Assembly: GCF_020614395.1 (NCBI RefSeq)
Contig: NZ_CP085324.1
Span: forward strand, 1,245,564 to 1,309,563
Length of the DNA: 64,000 bases
Reading direction: 5' to 3'
Source of the DNA: Salarchaeum japonicum
Lineage (GTDB): Archaea > Halobacteriota > Halobacteria > Halobacteriales > Halobacteriaceae
Shown here: in pieces, positions 41,746-51,525 of the stretch
How the letters are laid out: every line of letters begins with the position of its first letter
Position numbering within the stretch: position 1 is the stretch's first letter
The notes under the pieces: model-generated
Seen by the model: only the letters and a program-made list of their open reading frames with translations
Told to the model about the DNA's origin: nothing
The model's database searches: none
Program-made: the position numbers and the translations under genes

Positions 41746-42768
41746 GTGCGTCGCTCACTCCGGTTCCTGGTCGGGGCGCTCCTCGGACTGGGGGTTCTCG
41801 CGGGCTACGTGTACGCGGTCGGCGCGGACGCCGTGCTCGCGCGCGCCACCCGACTCGACCTCGGCCTGTTCGCCGTCGTCGTCGCGCTCGTCGTGGTCGA
41901 GGGCGTCGTGGACGGCGTCGGCGTCTGGGCGTCCGTTCGGCCCCTGAACGGCGGTCTCTCCCCGCCGGAGAGCGTGCGGTTCGCGCTCGCCGGCGACTTC
42001 TTCGACATCGTGAGTCCCGCCGGCCCCGTCACCTCGGAGCCGATTATGGCGCGCTTCATCGGCGTCGCGACCGACACCGGGTACTCTGACGCGCTCGGCG
42101 TGCGGTCGGTCGCGAAGTACGTCAAGTCGGGCGCGCAGGTCGCGTTCGCCGCCGTGCTCGGTGTGCTCGTGCTCTTCGACGCGCCGGACGCCAGCGGCGT
42201 TCTCACCGTGCTCGGCGTCGCCGTCGGCGGCCTCCTGCTCGTGGGCGCGCTCGCGCTCGCGTCCCGCGACCTCCTCTCCCGCCTGCTCGTCGCCGTCTTG
42301 ACGCCGCTCGTGGTTCGGGTGTCCGCGCTCTATCGCGACCGCCCGCACGACCGCGCGACCGTCCGGCGTGCGGTCGAACGGTTCTGGGAGCGCGTCCTCG
42401 CGTTCCGCGGAACACCTGGGCTCCTCGCGCTCGTCGCGCTCGGGGGCGTGCTCGAACAGTTCGCCACCGCGCTCGCGCTCTGGGTCGCCCTCCACGGCGT
42501 CGGCCACCCCGTCGCCCTTCTCCCGATTCTCGTCGTCGTCCCGCTCCCGCAGGTCGCGAGCGCCGTCCCGATTCCGGGGAGTCTCGGCGCGTACGACCTC
42601 CTCCTCGGCGGCGCGCTCGTGCTCGTGACCGCCGCGCCGAGCGCGCCCGCGGCCGCCGCCGTGCTCGTCCTCCGCACCACCACGCTCGTCTTCGGCGCGA
42701 CCGTCGGCGGAGTCTGCGTCGCCTTCCTCCGCGGCTGGCGGCCCAGCGAGTCCGAGCACCGGAACTGA
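41746..42768 (+). CDS. Flippase-like membrane protein (lysylphosphatidylglycerol synthase TM region family)
   Basis: The protein has 340 residues and seven to eight membrane helices. The UPF0104/LPG synthase TM motif appears as SVRFALAGDFFDIVSPAGPVTSEPIMARFIG (first part, about 75-95), and a later helix has VVPLPQVASAVPIPGSLGAYDLLLGGAL (about 265-290). The family includes lipid-linked-sugar flippase candidates in archaea (AglR-like). I chose the GTG at 41746, as TATA-like GCGTTTTT lies about 28 bases upstream. Substrate unknown. Confidence 0.78.
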   Translation: MRRSLRFLVGALLGLGVLAGYVYAVGADAVLARATRLDLGLFAVVVALVVVEGVVDGVGVWASVRPLNGGLSPPESVRFALAGDFFDIVSPAGPVTSEPIMARFIGVATDTGYSDALGVRSVAKYVKSGAQVAFAAVLGVLVLFDAPDASGVLTVLGVAVGGLLLVGALALASRDLLSRLLVAVLTPLVVRVSALYRDRPHDRATVRRAVERFWERVLAFRGTPGLLALVALGGVLEQFATALALWVALHGVGHPVALLPILVVVPLPQVASAVPIPGSLGAYDLLLGGALVLVTAAPSAPAAAAVLVLRTTTLVFGATVGGVCVAFLRGWRPSESEHRN

Positions 42769-42841
42769 CACCACGCCGCCGCGCGACCCGCCCGGTGGGG
42801 GAATCGAAAGGCCGAGGGCGTTCGACGCCGAGGGTTCCGAT

Positions 42842-43204
42842 ATGGATTTGTCGTCGCTTCCGTCGCGACCGCTGACGGGACGGGAAGTCGCGGCGCTCGA
42901 CGAGTCGGGTACGTTCGTCGCGGTGCGGCCCGTCGAGCGGTTCGAGTTCGAGGCCGTCGAGGAGACGCTCGTCGTCGCCGTCGTCCTTATCACGACCCAG
43001 GGCGTTCGCGGCGTCGCGTTCGACCCCGAGCGCGGGTGGCGGGTCGTCCATCGCGCCGACCGCGACGACATCGAGGAACTCGCGGACGTCCCCGAATCCG
43101 CCATCGACGACGCGCAGCGCGCGCTCCGCGCCGAAATCACCGACCTCGAACGCGAACGCGGCTTCGGGAGCCGGCTCGTCGACGCCTACGAGACGCACTC
43201 GTAG
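42842..43204 (+). CDS. Hypothetical acidic protein
   Basis: The protein has 120 residues. It has no membrane helix or signal. The centre, VEETLVVAVVLITTQGVRGVAF, followed by DPERGWRVVHRAD, is a beta-hairpin; the C-terminal half is a helix rich in Asp, Glu and Arg. Strong haloarchaeal codon bias supports that it is real. I do not recognise it. It converges on cydB, 15 bases away. Confidence 0.62.
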   Translation: MDLSSLPSRPLTGREVAALDESGTFVAVRPVERFEFEAVEETLVVAVVLITTQGVRGVAFDPERGWRVVHRADRDDIEELADVPESAIDDAQRALRAEITDLERERGFGSRLVDAYETHS

Positions 43205-43219
43205 CCCGAACGAACGGGA

Positions 43220-44218
43220 TTATTCGCCGTAGCCGTCTGCCTCTATCGGCCCGCTGAACACGCCGTAGAGGAATTTGAAGTACCAGAGCACCAGCAGGAG
43301 CACGGGGAACCCGAGGACGGTGGTGAGGTTGAGCGCCAGCGGCGAGACGACGGCCTCCCTGACGGTCAGCCCGGTCGCCGGATAGACCGTCGGATAGAGC
43401 AGGACGGCGACGAGCACGGTCAACAGCGCGGGCATGGTGAGCGCGCTCGCCAGCCACGCGCGGTACCGGCCGCGCAGGGCGAACACGCTCCCGGCGACGC
43501 CGCTCAGGACGGAGGCGGCGACCAGCGCGGCGACCGGCCACGACAGAATCACGTCGGCGGCTCCGCCCGCGTCGGTGAGGACGACGACCGCAAGCAACGC
43601 CACCACGCCGCCCAGGTACGCGGCGGTCGCACCGATGCCGTACCGGCGGAGCGGCCGGGCGAGGCCGGGGTCGGTCTTCGCCGCGAGGAACGCCGCGCCC
43701 GTGACGACCGAAACCGCGACCAGCCCGACCCCGGTCAACACGGCGGGGAGCGAGAGCGTGGGGGCGTCGAACACCCAGCGTCCGGCGAGCACGCCGAACA
43801 GGAGCGGCGCGAGCGCGCTCCCCGCGACGAACGAGAGGTCGCAGTAGCGCTTCCAGCGGTCGTCGTCGCGTTGCTCGCGGAGTTCCGGGCCGAGGCCGCG
43901 GAACAGCAACGCGAGGACGAACCCGATGGCGAGCAGGTAGTGGTCGGCGAGCAACCGCGAGTACACGCGGGGGAACGCCGCGAGGAGCATGGTGCCGAAC
44001 GCGACGAGCCAGACTTCATTGGCGTCCCACACCGGCCCGAACGCCGCGAGGAAGGTCTCCCGGTCGTGTTCGTCGTCGAGGGTCGCGTACAGGATGCCGA
44101 TGCCGAAGTCGAAGCCGTCGAGCACGAGGTACATCCCGAGCGCGAACATGACCGCGCCGAACCAGACTTCGGGGAGCGATTCGACGAGGTAGGCGTCGAC
44201 GGGGAGCCAGTCAGTCAT
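43220..44218 (-). CDS. cydB: Cytochrome bd oxidase subunit II
   Basis: The protein has 332 residues and eight to nine helices. Family motifs are MYLVLDGFDFGIGILYA (about 29-45), FGPVWDANEVWLVAFGTMLLAAFP (about 60-83) and FRGLGPELREQ. CydB pairs with CydA to reduce oxygen to water using quinol, with high oxygen affinity, in the cytoplasmic membrane. Its ATG overlaps the stop of cydA by eight bases. No cydX-like small subunit is seen. Confidence 0.92.
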   Translation of the reverse strand: MTDWLPVDAYLVESLPEVWFGAVMFALGMYLVLDGFDFGIGILYATLDDEHDRETFLAAFGPVWDANEVWLVAFGTMLLAAFPRVYSRLLADHYLLAIGFVLALLFRGLGPELREQRDDDRWKRYCDLSFVAGSALAPLLFGVLAGRWVFDAPTLSLPAVLTGVGLVAVSVVTGAAFLAAKTDPGLARPLRRYGIGATAAYLGGVVALLAVVVLTDAGGAADVILSWPVAALVAASVLSGVAGSVFALRGRYRAWLASALTMPALLTVLVAVLLYPTVYPATGLTVREAVVSPLALNLTTVLGFPVLLLVLWYFKFLYGVFSGPIEADGYGE

Positions 44219-45653
44219 TCTCGTTCACCTCCGGGAGTGGGCCGCGCCAGCCGTCGTCGGCGTCGTCGGTCGCGCCGAGGTCGCGGAGTTCCCCGCGAAT
44301 CAGCCACTTCAACACGTAGAGCGCGGTCGCGATGAGCGCGACATAGACGACGACGAACGCGGCGAGCGTCAGGGTGGCGTCGGTGCCGGAGAGCGCCGCG
44401 GACACCGCGTCGTTCGTCTTGAGTTCGCCCTGAATCACCCAGGGCTGGCGGCCGATTTCGGCGACGTACCAGCCGGTGAGCAGGGCGGCGTACCCGAGCG
44501 GTGACGCGACGACCATCGCCTTCAGGTAGCGGTCGCTCTCGGATAGCCGGCCGCGGTAGAGGAGGAACGCCCCCCAGAGCGCGAGCGCGATGAACAGGAA
44601 CCCGAGCCCGACCATCACGCGGAACGACCAGAAGACGAGCGCGACCGGCGGGTTCTCCTCGTACTCGTTCAGTCCGAGGACGGTGGCGTCGAAGTCGCCG
44701 CCGCTGGCGAGGAACGACCCGACCCCGGGGAGGCTCACGGTGAAGAGGTTCTCGGCGCGCGGGTCAGAGATGGCGTCGATGGAGGTCGGGAACGCGAGCA
44801 AGTGGAGGTCTGCCTGCCCGGTCTCGTAGTGGGCTTCCATCGCGGCGAACTTCTGCGGCTGGGTGTCCTCGACGTGCCGGCCGTACGCGTCGCCGTGCAG
44901 CGCCTGGAACGGCGCGGAGACGAGTAACACCACGACCGCCACTTTCAACGCCGTGTTCCACGCGGCGGCGTCGCGTTTCTTCCAGACGATGTACGCGGAG
45001 ACGCCCGCGACCAAGAGCGCGACCGAGATGACGGAGGCGTTTATCATGTGGACGTACATCCACGGCAGCCGCGGCGTGAAGAACGCCGCAATCGGGTCGG
45101 TGAGCTGTGCGATTTCGAGGCCGTTGCGGACGACCATCTCGTAGCCCTGCGGCGTCTGCATCCACGCGTTGACGACGAGAATCCAGAACCCCGACAGCCA
45201 CGCGCCGAACCCCACGAGCACCGAGGAGAGGACGTACGTCCGGTCGCCGACGCGGTCGCGGCCGTACAGGAGGACGCCGAGGAAGACGGCTTCGAGGAAG
45301 AACGCCATCTTCGCCTCGAAGGCGAGCGGGCCGCCGATGAGTTCGCCGGCCACCTCGGCGAACCGCGGGAAGTTCGTGCCGAACTGGAAGCTCATCGGAA
45401 TCCCGGTGACGGTACCCATGACGAACCCGGCGGCGAACACTTTCACCCAGAACGACCGCAGGCGCGCGAACCGCTCGTCGCCCGTTCGCACGTCCTTCCA
45501 CGTGAAGTAGACGATGAAGGGCGCGAGTCCGACGGAGAGCGCGGCGAACAGGATGTGGACGGATATCGTCCAGCCGAACTGCGCGCGGCTCGCGAGTTCC
45601 GGCGAGAGGAACGCGAGCCATCCCGGGTCGAGGACGGTCACGGGCGTGAACAT
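44211..45653 (-). CDS. cydA: Cytochrome bd oxidase subunit I
   Basis: The protein has 480 residues and about nine helices. The axial-ligand His of haem b595 lies in ASRAQFGWTISVHILFAALS (about 20-40). GTVTGIPMSFQFGTNFPRFAEVAGELIGGPLAFEAKMAFFLEAVFLG carries the conserved Glu pair. Haem b558 His is in PRLPWMYVHMINAS and a Met in the following Q-loop. The short Q-loop is typical of archaeal and Gram-positive enzymes. TATA-like TTAATACC lies about 27 bases upstream. A REC-PAS kinase ends 168 bases upstream on the same strand. Confidence 0.92.
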   Translation of the reverse strand: MFTPVTVLDPGWLAFLSPELASRAQFGWTISVHILFAALSVGLAPFIVYFTWKDVRTGDERFARLRSFWVKVFAAGFVMGTVTGIPMSFQFGTNFPRFAEVAGELIGGPLAFEAKMAFFLEAVFLGVLLYGRDRVGDRTYVLSSVLVGFGAWLSGFWILVVNAWMQTPQGYEMVVRNGLEIAQLTDPIAAFFTPRLPWMYVHMINASVISVALLVAGVSAYIVWKKRDAAAWNTALKVAVVVLLVSAPFQALHGDAYGRHVEDTQPQKFAAMEAHYETGQADLHLLAFPTSIDAISDPRAENLFTVSLPGVGSFLASGGDFDATVLGLNEYEENPPVALVFWSFRVMVGLGFLFIALALWGAFLLYRGRLSESDRYLKAMVVASPLGYAALLTGWYVAEIGRQPWVIQGELKTNDAVSAALSGTDATLTLAAFVVVYVALIATALYVLKWLIRGELRDLGATDDADDGWRGPLPEVNEND

Positions 45654-45821
45654 GCGTCAGCGTTCGCGGGCCGCGGTATTAATTGCTGAGCCGGTTCCCA
45701 GGTTCGAGTACCCGACGCGGGCGTTTAAGCGCCAGTACGCACTAGCTCTCGTACGCGCACGTCCCCGAACGACCACGCGGGTTCGACCGCCCGACCGAAG
45801 AACCGGTGGTCTCGCGACGCG

Positions 45822-47984
45822 CTATCGTGGCGGGTCGTCGGTGCGGATTTCGAACCGCGCCCCGCCATCCGCGCCGTTCGTCGCCGTGATCTCCCAGTCG
45901 TGTCGGTCGACGACTTCCGCGACGATGCTGAGCCCGAACCCGGTTCCCGCGTCGGCGGTCGTGTACCCCGCCTCGAACAGCCTCGATTGCGCGGCGTCCG
46001 GGAACCCGCGTCCGTCGTCGGCGACGTAGAACCCCGCCTCCGTCTCCCCGACCGTCACCGACACGTCCGCGCCGCCGTGGTCGACCGCGTTCTGCAGGAG
46101 GTTCGTGAGGAGTTGCTGGAGCTGGTCGCGGTCCGCCTCGACGGTGCGCGCGGTCTCGACGGAGAGCGACGCGTCCGGCGCTGAAATCGCCTCCCAGCAC
46201 GCCCGCGCCATCGCCGCCAGCGAAACCGGCTCCGTCTCCATCGCGTCCTCGCCGGCGCGCGCGAGCGCCAGCAAGTCGTCTATCAGCGCGTCCATCCGCC
46301 CCAACGCGTCCGAGATCTTCTCGATGTGCTCGCTCTCGCACTCGTCGCGTAGCAACTCCACGTGGCCGTCCGCGACCTGGAGCGGGTTCCGCAGGTCGTG
46401 ACTCACGACGCTCGTGAACCGCTCCAGGCGCTCGTTGTGCTGGACGAGTTCGCGCTCACGCCGCTTCTGCTCGCTGATGTCGCGGTCCATCGCCACGAAC
46501 CGGTCTTTTCCCTCCAGGTTGAGGCGGATGAGATGGACTTCGACCGGGAGCGTCGTTCCGTCGCGCCGTTCGAGTTCGCCCTCGAACCGGCGCGGCGTGT
46601 TCGGCGTCATCGACTTCCAGAACGCCGTCGCCCGGTCGCGGTCGGCGGACTGGTCGAGGTTCCAGACCGTCCGCCCGAGGAGTTCGTCCTCGCTGTACCC
46701 GAGTTCGTCACAGAATCGCTGGTTCACGTCCCGGATGACGCCGTTGATGTCGTGCACGGCGAACATGTCCGGGGAGTGTTCGAACAGCGCCTCCAGTCGC
46801 GCGGTCTGCGTCTGCAACTGCCGTTCGTACTGTTTTTGCTCCGTTACGTCGTCCTGGAACCCGACGAACAGTTCGAGGTCGCCGGCGTCGTCGAACAAGG
46901 GAGCGATGCGGACGCGGTTCCAGAACGCCGTCCCGTCCGCCCGGTAGTTCCGCAACTCGACCGTCGTCGCCTCCCTGTTTTCGACGGCTTCGCGGAGTGC
47001 GGCGACCGGTTCGTCAGCCGTGTCCTCGCCCTGGAGGAACCGACAGTTCCGGCCGAGAACCTCGGCTCGCTCGTAGCCCGTGAGTCCGGTGAACGCCTCG
47101 TTCGCGTACACGACCGGGTTATCGTCCTGATGGGGGTCGGTCAGCAGGATGCCGAGTGGCGCTTCGTCCATCGCGCGTTCCTTCAGGGACGCGTTCCCGG
47201 CGTCCGTCTTACTCGGCAGAGGTGAGAGCGTGCAGATCAACGAGCCGTCGTCCGTATACGAGAGCGTGTGTTCGGCAGTGATCTCGTCGCCGTTCTTCCG
47301 GACGAACGAGGTCGTGCCGCGCCACCGGCCCTGCCGCGCTTCCGGCAGTAGCACGTCGTAGACCTGCTGGATGTCCTCCTCGCGATAGAAGGCCTCCCAG
47401 TGCGTGCCGAGCAACTCGTCGCGGTCGTAGCCGAGGATGTCCGCCCACGCGGAATTGACGTACTCGATTGCGCCCGTCTCGTCGAGGATGGCGATTCCGT
47501 CGCGTGCCGTTTCGATGGCTTCGAGTCCGCGGTTCAGGTAGCGTTCCGCCCGGACGCCGTCGACGGCGTTCTGAATCCGGTTCGCGAGGACGCTGTACTG
47601 TTCCGTGCCACCCGCCTTCTGGAGGTAGTCCGTCACGCCGGCCGTGATCGCCTCGCTCGCGATTTCCTCGCTCCCCTTGCCCGTGAAGAGGATGAACGGA
47701 AGCTCGGGGTGCGTATCACGAACGCGCTTGAGGAGCGTGAGTCCGTCCAAGTCGGGCATGTCGTAGTCGCTCACGATACAGTCCACGGATAGCTCGCCGT
47801 CAGCGAGCCGCTCCAACGCCGCCCGAGGCTCGGTCGCAGAATGGACGGTGAAGTGCTCGCGTTCGCGTTCGAGGAACGCGGCAACGAGCTCGCAGAAACC
47901 GGCGTCGTCGTCGATATGGAGGATGTCGATCGTCTGTGCCCTTGGGAGAGCGCTCGATTCAGGAAGGGCATCCCGGTCGGTCAT
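45822..47984 (-). CDS. REC-PAS hybrid histidine kinase
   Basis: The protein has 720 residues from the ATG at 47982-47984. The receiver (about 18-135) has DILHIDDDAGFCEL, CIVSDYDMPDLDG and ILFTGKGSEEIA. PAS domains lie at about 150-260, 275-385 and 395-505; the second has GRNCRFLQGEDTADEP, the LOV-type flavin-binding motif (NCRFLQ), so it may sense blue light or redox. The kinase core has FTSVVSHDLRNPLQVADG, NLLQNAVDHG, DDGRGFP and GTGFGLSIV. It is transcribed toward cydAB, which it could influence. Confidence 0.86.
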   Translation of the reverse strand: MTDRDALPESSALPRAQTIDILHIDDDAGFCELVAAFLEREREHFTVHSATEPRAALERLADGELSVDCIVSDYDMPDLDGLTLLKRVRDTHPELPFILFTGKGSEEIASEAITAGVTDYLQKAGGTEQYSVLANRIQNAVDGVRAERYLNRGLEAIETARDGIAILDETGAIEYVNSAWADILGYDRDELLGTHWEAFYREEDIQQVYDVLLPEARQGRWRGTTSFVRKNGDEITAEHTLSYTDDGSLICTLSPLPSKTDAGNASLKERAMDEAPLGILLTDPHQDDNPVVYANEAFTGLTGYERAEVLGRNCRFLQGEDTADEPVAALREAVENREATTVELRNYRADGTAFWNRVRIAPLFDDAGDLELFVGFQDDVTEQKQYERQLQTQTARLEALFEHSPDMFAVHDINGVIRDVNQRFCDELGYSEDELLGRTVWNLDQSADRDRATAFWKSMTPNTPRRFEGELERRDGTTLPVEVHLIRLNLEGKDRFVAMDRDISEQKRRERELVQHNERLERFTSVVSHDLRNPLQVADGHVELLRDECESEHIEKISDALGRMDALIDDLLALARAGEDAMETEPVSLAAMARACWEAISAPDASLSVETARTVEADRDQLQQLLTNLLQNAVDHGGADVSVTVGETEAGFYVADDGRGFPDAAQSRLFEAGYTTADAGTGFGLSIVAEVVDRHDWEITATNGADGGARFEIRTDDPPR

Positions 47985-48102
47985 ACGCACTCAAGGGGCC
48001 GACACGGTAATGGTCTGCTGATTGCGCGCCACCGCCGCCCGTGACGCCCGCTATGGCTGCGACCATCGAACGGGCCGGAGACCAGAACTCACTCTGGCTA
48101 GC

Positions 48103-48858
48103 TTACAGTTCGCGTTCGATGTAGCGGTTGAGCTGTTGAACGGTGTCCGTGTCGTACGTCCAGAGTCCGTCCCAGGTGCCCGACTCGACTTCGATTGCGA
48201 CGAGTGCGGCGTGGGGGCGGGAGCTATCCGCTGGGACGTGGACGACGAACCAGGACGTTCGGAAGTCCTCGTTCCAGCCGCCGTGCATCGTCACGTCGAA
48301 TTCCGGCGGCGGTGTCCAGTCCGGCATTCCGTACACGTGCGTCTCTGTGTCGGTGTCAGCCAGCCGTTCGTACACTGCTCTGGTTCCCTGTTCGTCGTTG
48401 ATGCGTGAGAGGCGCTGGAACGACGCTCGATGCGTCCCACCGTCGGTCTCCAGCGCCAGTCGTTCGATGTATCGGGAGACGGTGATGAGAAGGAGTTTTT
48501 CTTTGTCCGACGTGGGGTGGCCTCGCAAGCGAAACGGTGTGTTTGCCAGCCCGTCGATGACGGCCGGCAACTCGACGTCCTCAGGCTTCCGCGTCCCGGT
48601 CTTGTAGAGGTCTGAGTTCACCACCAGAATCGAGTCTTGCACCGCGCCCAACGGGGACTTGGCGACGACATCCCCCTCGTCGAGGAGATACACCACGTCC
48701 TCGTTCGCGTCTTCGAGGGTTCGCTCTTGAACAGTCACCTCCTGCCCGACGAACATCCGTTCTAATAGTTGTTGAACCGGACGCGGTGCCTGCCTGTTCA
48801 CCACCGCAAGCGACAGGTCGCTCTCCCCCGGTTCATCGACAAATTCGCGCAGACCCAT
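48103..48858 (-). CDS. DICT sensory domain protein
   Basis: The protein has 251 residues. An N-terminal segment with NRQAPRPVQQLLERMF precedes the DICT-like region: VYLLDEGDVVAKSPLGAVQDSILVVNSDLY, YIERLALETDGG, THVYGMPDW, and the C-terminal WFVVHVPADSSRPHAALVAIE with GLWTYDTDTVQQLNRYIE. DICT domains accompany kinases, cyclases and GGDEF/EAL enzymes and are proposed sensors. Here the domain forms the whole protein, as in other halophiles. Ligand unknown. Confidence 0.75.
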   Translation of the reverse strand: MGLREFVDEPGESDLSLAVVNRQAPRPVQQLLERMFVGQEVTVQERTLEDANEDVVYLLDEGDVVAKSPLGAVQDSILVVNSDLYKTGTRKPEDVELPAVIDGLANTPFRLRGHPTSDKEKLLLITVSRYIERLALETDGGTHRASFQRLSRINDEQGTRAVYERLADTDTETHVYGMPDWTPPPEFDVTMHGGWNEDFRTSWFVVHVPADSSRPHAALVAIEVESGTWDGLWTYDTDTVQQLNRYIEREL

Positions 48859-49045
48859 TGTTGTCGTTCTCTAGTGCGTTACGAAGTCACGGGGATAAGA
48901 CTGTTCGCTATACGCACCCGCAAAGTCAGACGACGCCCCAGAACGAATGGACGGCCGGCCGAGCGGCCGTTCGCTCGCGTCAGCGACACCCGCGCTCTGC
49001 ACACGCGTCGGAGGGAACGCCACGTGCTGGCGTCTATCCCCGGTT

Positions 49046-50653
49046 CTACGGGTCTGTGAGGTGTTCGCGCGCGCCGGCTTGGAGGACGTCTTCGGGGCCG
49101 ACGACGCAGTCGCGGCGCATGTCGGGGAAGTCGCCGTCGAGGAGGGCGTCGACGGTTCCGGAGAGGTCGGTGAGGTCGCGGACGTGCGCGCCGGTGAGGT
49201 GGTCGGCGAGGAGGCTGGCGACGGCCTGACTGACGGCGCAGGAGTCGCTCCGGAAGCCCATCGCCTCGATACGCCCCGACTCGTCTATCCGGACGTGGAA
49301 CTCGCCTTCGTCACCACAACTCGTTTCCGCGGAGTGCTTTCTGAACGTCGGGTTCTCGATTCCGTCCGGGTTCGTCGGATTATGGTAGTACTCGGCGATT
49401 AGGTCGTGGTAGCGGTCGGTGAGGAGGTGGTCGCGTTTCCGCTGGGCGTCTTCGAGTGCGTCGAGGAGGGTGTCGATTTCGCTGCGGGTGTTGTAGACGT
49501 AGAAGGACGCGCGGACGGAGCCGGGGACGTCGAGGATGTCGTGGAGTGGTTGGGTGCAGTGGTCGCCGGCGCGAACGGCGATACCGTGGCCGTCGAGGAG
49601 TTCGGAGAGGTCGTGGCCGTGGACGCCATCGACGTTGAACGACACCAAGCCGCTTCGCTCGACAGCCCCGGGTGGCCCGTAGTACTCGATGTCGTCGCGG
49701 GCGTCGAGTTCGTCGATGAGATATCGGGCGAGGGCGGCTTCGTGTTCGCGGACGGCGTCCATGCCGATGTCGTCGAGGTAGTCCGCGGCGGCGGCGAGCG
49801 CGATGCCTTCCGCGATTGGCGGGGTGCCGGCTTCGAATTTCCAGGGGAGGTCGTTCCACGAGGCGTCGTCGAACGTGACGTGACTGATCATCTCGCCGCC
49901 GAAGAGGAACGGCTCCATCGCTTCGAGCCGGTGGCGCTTCCCGTAGAGACAGCCGATGCCCGTCGGGCCGGCCATCTTGTGCCCGCTGAACGCGAGGAAG
50001 TCCGCGTCCAGCGTTTCGACGTCGACGGGGCGGGTGGGGACGGATTGCGCGCCGTCGACGAGGATGACGCCGCCGTGGTCGTGGGTGAGCGCGGCGAGGT
50101 CGCGGACGGGGTTGACCGTGCCGAGGACGTTCGAGACGTGCGCGACCGACACGAGTTCGACATCGTCGTCGATGAGCTCGCGGGCGTGCTCCATGTCGAG
50201 GGTGCCGTCGGCGGTCACGCGGATGTAGCGGAGGTCGGCTCCGGTTTTCTCGGCGATTTGCTGCCAGGTGACGAGGGAGGCGTGGTGCTCCATCTCCGTG
50301 GTGACGATGGCGTCACCTGGGTCGAGGCGGTTGACGCCCCAGCCGTAGGCGACGAGGTTCATCGCCTCCGTGGTGTTCTTCGTGAACACGATCTCCTCGC
50401 GGCCGTCGGCTCCGACGAACTCCGCGAGCCGGTCGTGTGCGGCTTCGTAGGCCCGGGATGCCTCGTGGCTGAGCGTGTGGATGCCGCGGTGGACGTTCGC
50501 GTTGTACCGGCTGTAGTAGTCCTCGTAGGTGTCGTAGACCTGGGCTGGCGTGTGGGTGGTGGCGGCGTTGTCGAGGTAGACGAGCGGCGTGTCGTTGACG
50601 CTGCGGTCGAGAATCGGGAAGTCACGCCGAATCGTGTCAGTATCCAATCCCAT
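49046..50653 (-). CDS. SufS-SufU fusion: cysteine desulfurase with Fe-S scaffold/sulfur acceptor domain
   Basis: The protein has 535 residues. Residues 1-400 are a group II cysteine desulfurase: LVYLDNAATTHTP, TEMEHHASLVTWQ, VDGAQSVPTRPVD, PLP Lys in FSGHKMAGPTGIG (K226) and catalytic Cys366 in RAGDHCTQPL. The residue before HC, usually His in RAGHHC, is Asp here. Residues 413-535 are SufU/IscU-like: DLIAEYYHNPTNPDG, SCGDEGEF (C446, D448), GFRSDSCAVSQAVASLL (C472) and MRRDCVVG (C516), the usual Zn or cluster ligands. It releases sulfur from cysteine and could hand it over within one chain. A short hairpin follows the stop. Confidence 0.85.
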   Translation of the reverse strand: MGLDTDTIRRDFPILDRSVNDTPLVYLDNAATTHTPAQVYDTYEDYYSRYNANVHRGIHTLSHEASRAYEAAHDRLAEFVGADGREEIVFTKNTTEAMNLVAYGWGVNRLDPGDAIVTTEMEHHASLVTWQQIAEKTGADLRYIRVTADGTLDMEHARELIDDDVELVSVAHVSNVLGTVNPVRDLAALTHDHGGVILVDGAQSVPTRPVDVETLDADFLAFSGHKMAGPTGIGCLYGKRHRLEAMEPFLFGGEMISHVTFDDASWNDLPWKFEAGTPPIAEGIALAAAADYLDDIGMDAVREHEAALARYLIDELDARDDIEYYGPPGAVERSGLVSFNVDGVHGHDLSELLDGHGIAVRAGDHCTQPLHDILDVPGSVRASFYVYNTRSEIDTLLDALEDAQRKRDHLLTDRYHDLIAEYYHNPTNPDGIENPTFRKHSAETSCGDEGEFHVRIDESGRIEAMGFRSDSCAVSQAVASLLADHLTGAHVRDLTDLSGTVDALLDGDFPDMRRDCVVGPEDVLQAGAREHLTDP

Positions 50654-50801
50654 ACGCGTGAGGGTTTTCCAGACGCCGTGAAAAAGTGTGGTGTCGGCTC
50701 ACACGATGTGGGTGTGTCGAGCGGCCCCGCGCACCGAGTTCGATTAAATCGCTGTTTGACCGTCCGTCGGGTACATGCTGGCGTCGGTCGTCGGGGTTCG
50801 T

Positions 50802-51524
50802 ATGGAGCGACGTGCCCTCCTCGCGCTCGGCGGTAGCGCCCTCGCAACGACCCTCGCTGGCTGTAGTTCACTCGGTGATGCAGACTCCACGACACCACGT
50901 GGGTCAACGACGAACTCCGAGCAGACGACGCCCCGGACGCCGTCCGCGTCGCTTCGAAACGGGAGTTTCGAGTCGGACTGGCAGGGCTGGACGGTCGGCC
51001 GCCGGCTTCCCGACGACCCGAACGAACCGGGGACGCGGCCGGTCGCCTCCGAGGCGGGGGTGAGCACTCGGTACGCGAGTGACGGCGAGACGAGCCTCCG
51101 GGTGTTCATCGACGGAAGCCAGGACGACGGTACCGTCTGGGTGGAACAACCCGTTGACCTCTCCCAGTACGACTACCTCGCCGTCGATTACCAGGTGTCC
51201 ACGTCGTTCAACGAAATCCTGCAAGCCGCCGTCTACACCGGCCCCGAACCCGAAAGCGGTCTCGAAGAACGGCAGTTCGACCGGTCTCACTCGCTGGCGG
51301 GCCACGACGCCGCTGGCTGGAAAACCTTCGTCTACGACGTCACTCACGACGCGGACGGTATCGTCGCGGTCGGATTCAATATCGTCTGGGAAACCGGTGC
51401 CGTCGGCTTCCTCGATAACGTCCGGCTCACCAACGCCACGCCGACGACCGTCAGTCCGACGACCACACCTACCACGGAGTCCTCCGGCACCCGCAGTGAA
51501 ACGTCGATGGAGCGAACCCGCTAG
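50802..51524 (+). CDS. Lipoprotein with carbohydrate-binding-like beta-sandwich
   Basis: The protein has 240 residues from the ATG at 50802. A signal MERRALLALGGSALATTLAG with the lipobox Cys (about 21) is followed by a Ser/Thr/Pro linker, then a jelly-roll-like domain (about 55-215): SLRNGSFESDWQGWTVG, SLRVFIDGSQDD, YDYLAVDYQVST, GWKTFVYDVTHDADGIVAVGF and VGFLDNVRLTN. This pattern resembles carbohydrate-binding modules. The C-terminal tail is Thr/Ser-rich, a likely O-glycosylation region. Its stop is one base before the 29-bp repeat that bounds the metal island. Confidence 0.7.
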   Translation: MERRALLALGGSALATTLAGCSSLGDADSTTPRGSTTNSEQTTPRTPSASLRNGSFESDWQGWTVGRRLPDDPNEPGTRPVASEAGVSTRYASDGETSLRVFIDGSQDDGTVWVEQPVDLSQYDYLAVDYQVSTSFNEILQAAVYTGPEPESGLEERQFDRSHSLAGHDAAGWKTFVYDVTHDADGIVAVGFNIVWETGAVGFLDNVRLTNATPTTVSPTTTPTTESSGTRSETSMERTR

Positions 51525-51525
51525 C

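Noticed and set aside
49017-49033. Hairpin ACGCCA-CGTGC-TGGCGT after the sufS-sufU gene
   Set aside because: Only a 6-bp stem and no T-run; too weak to call a terminator.
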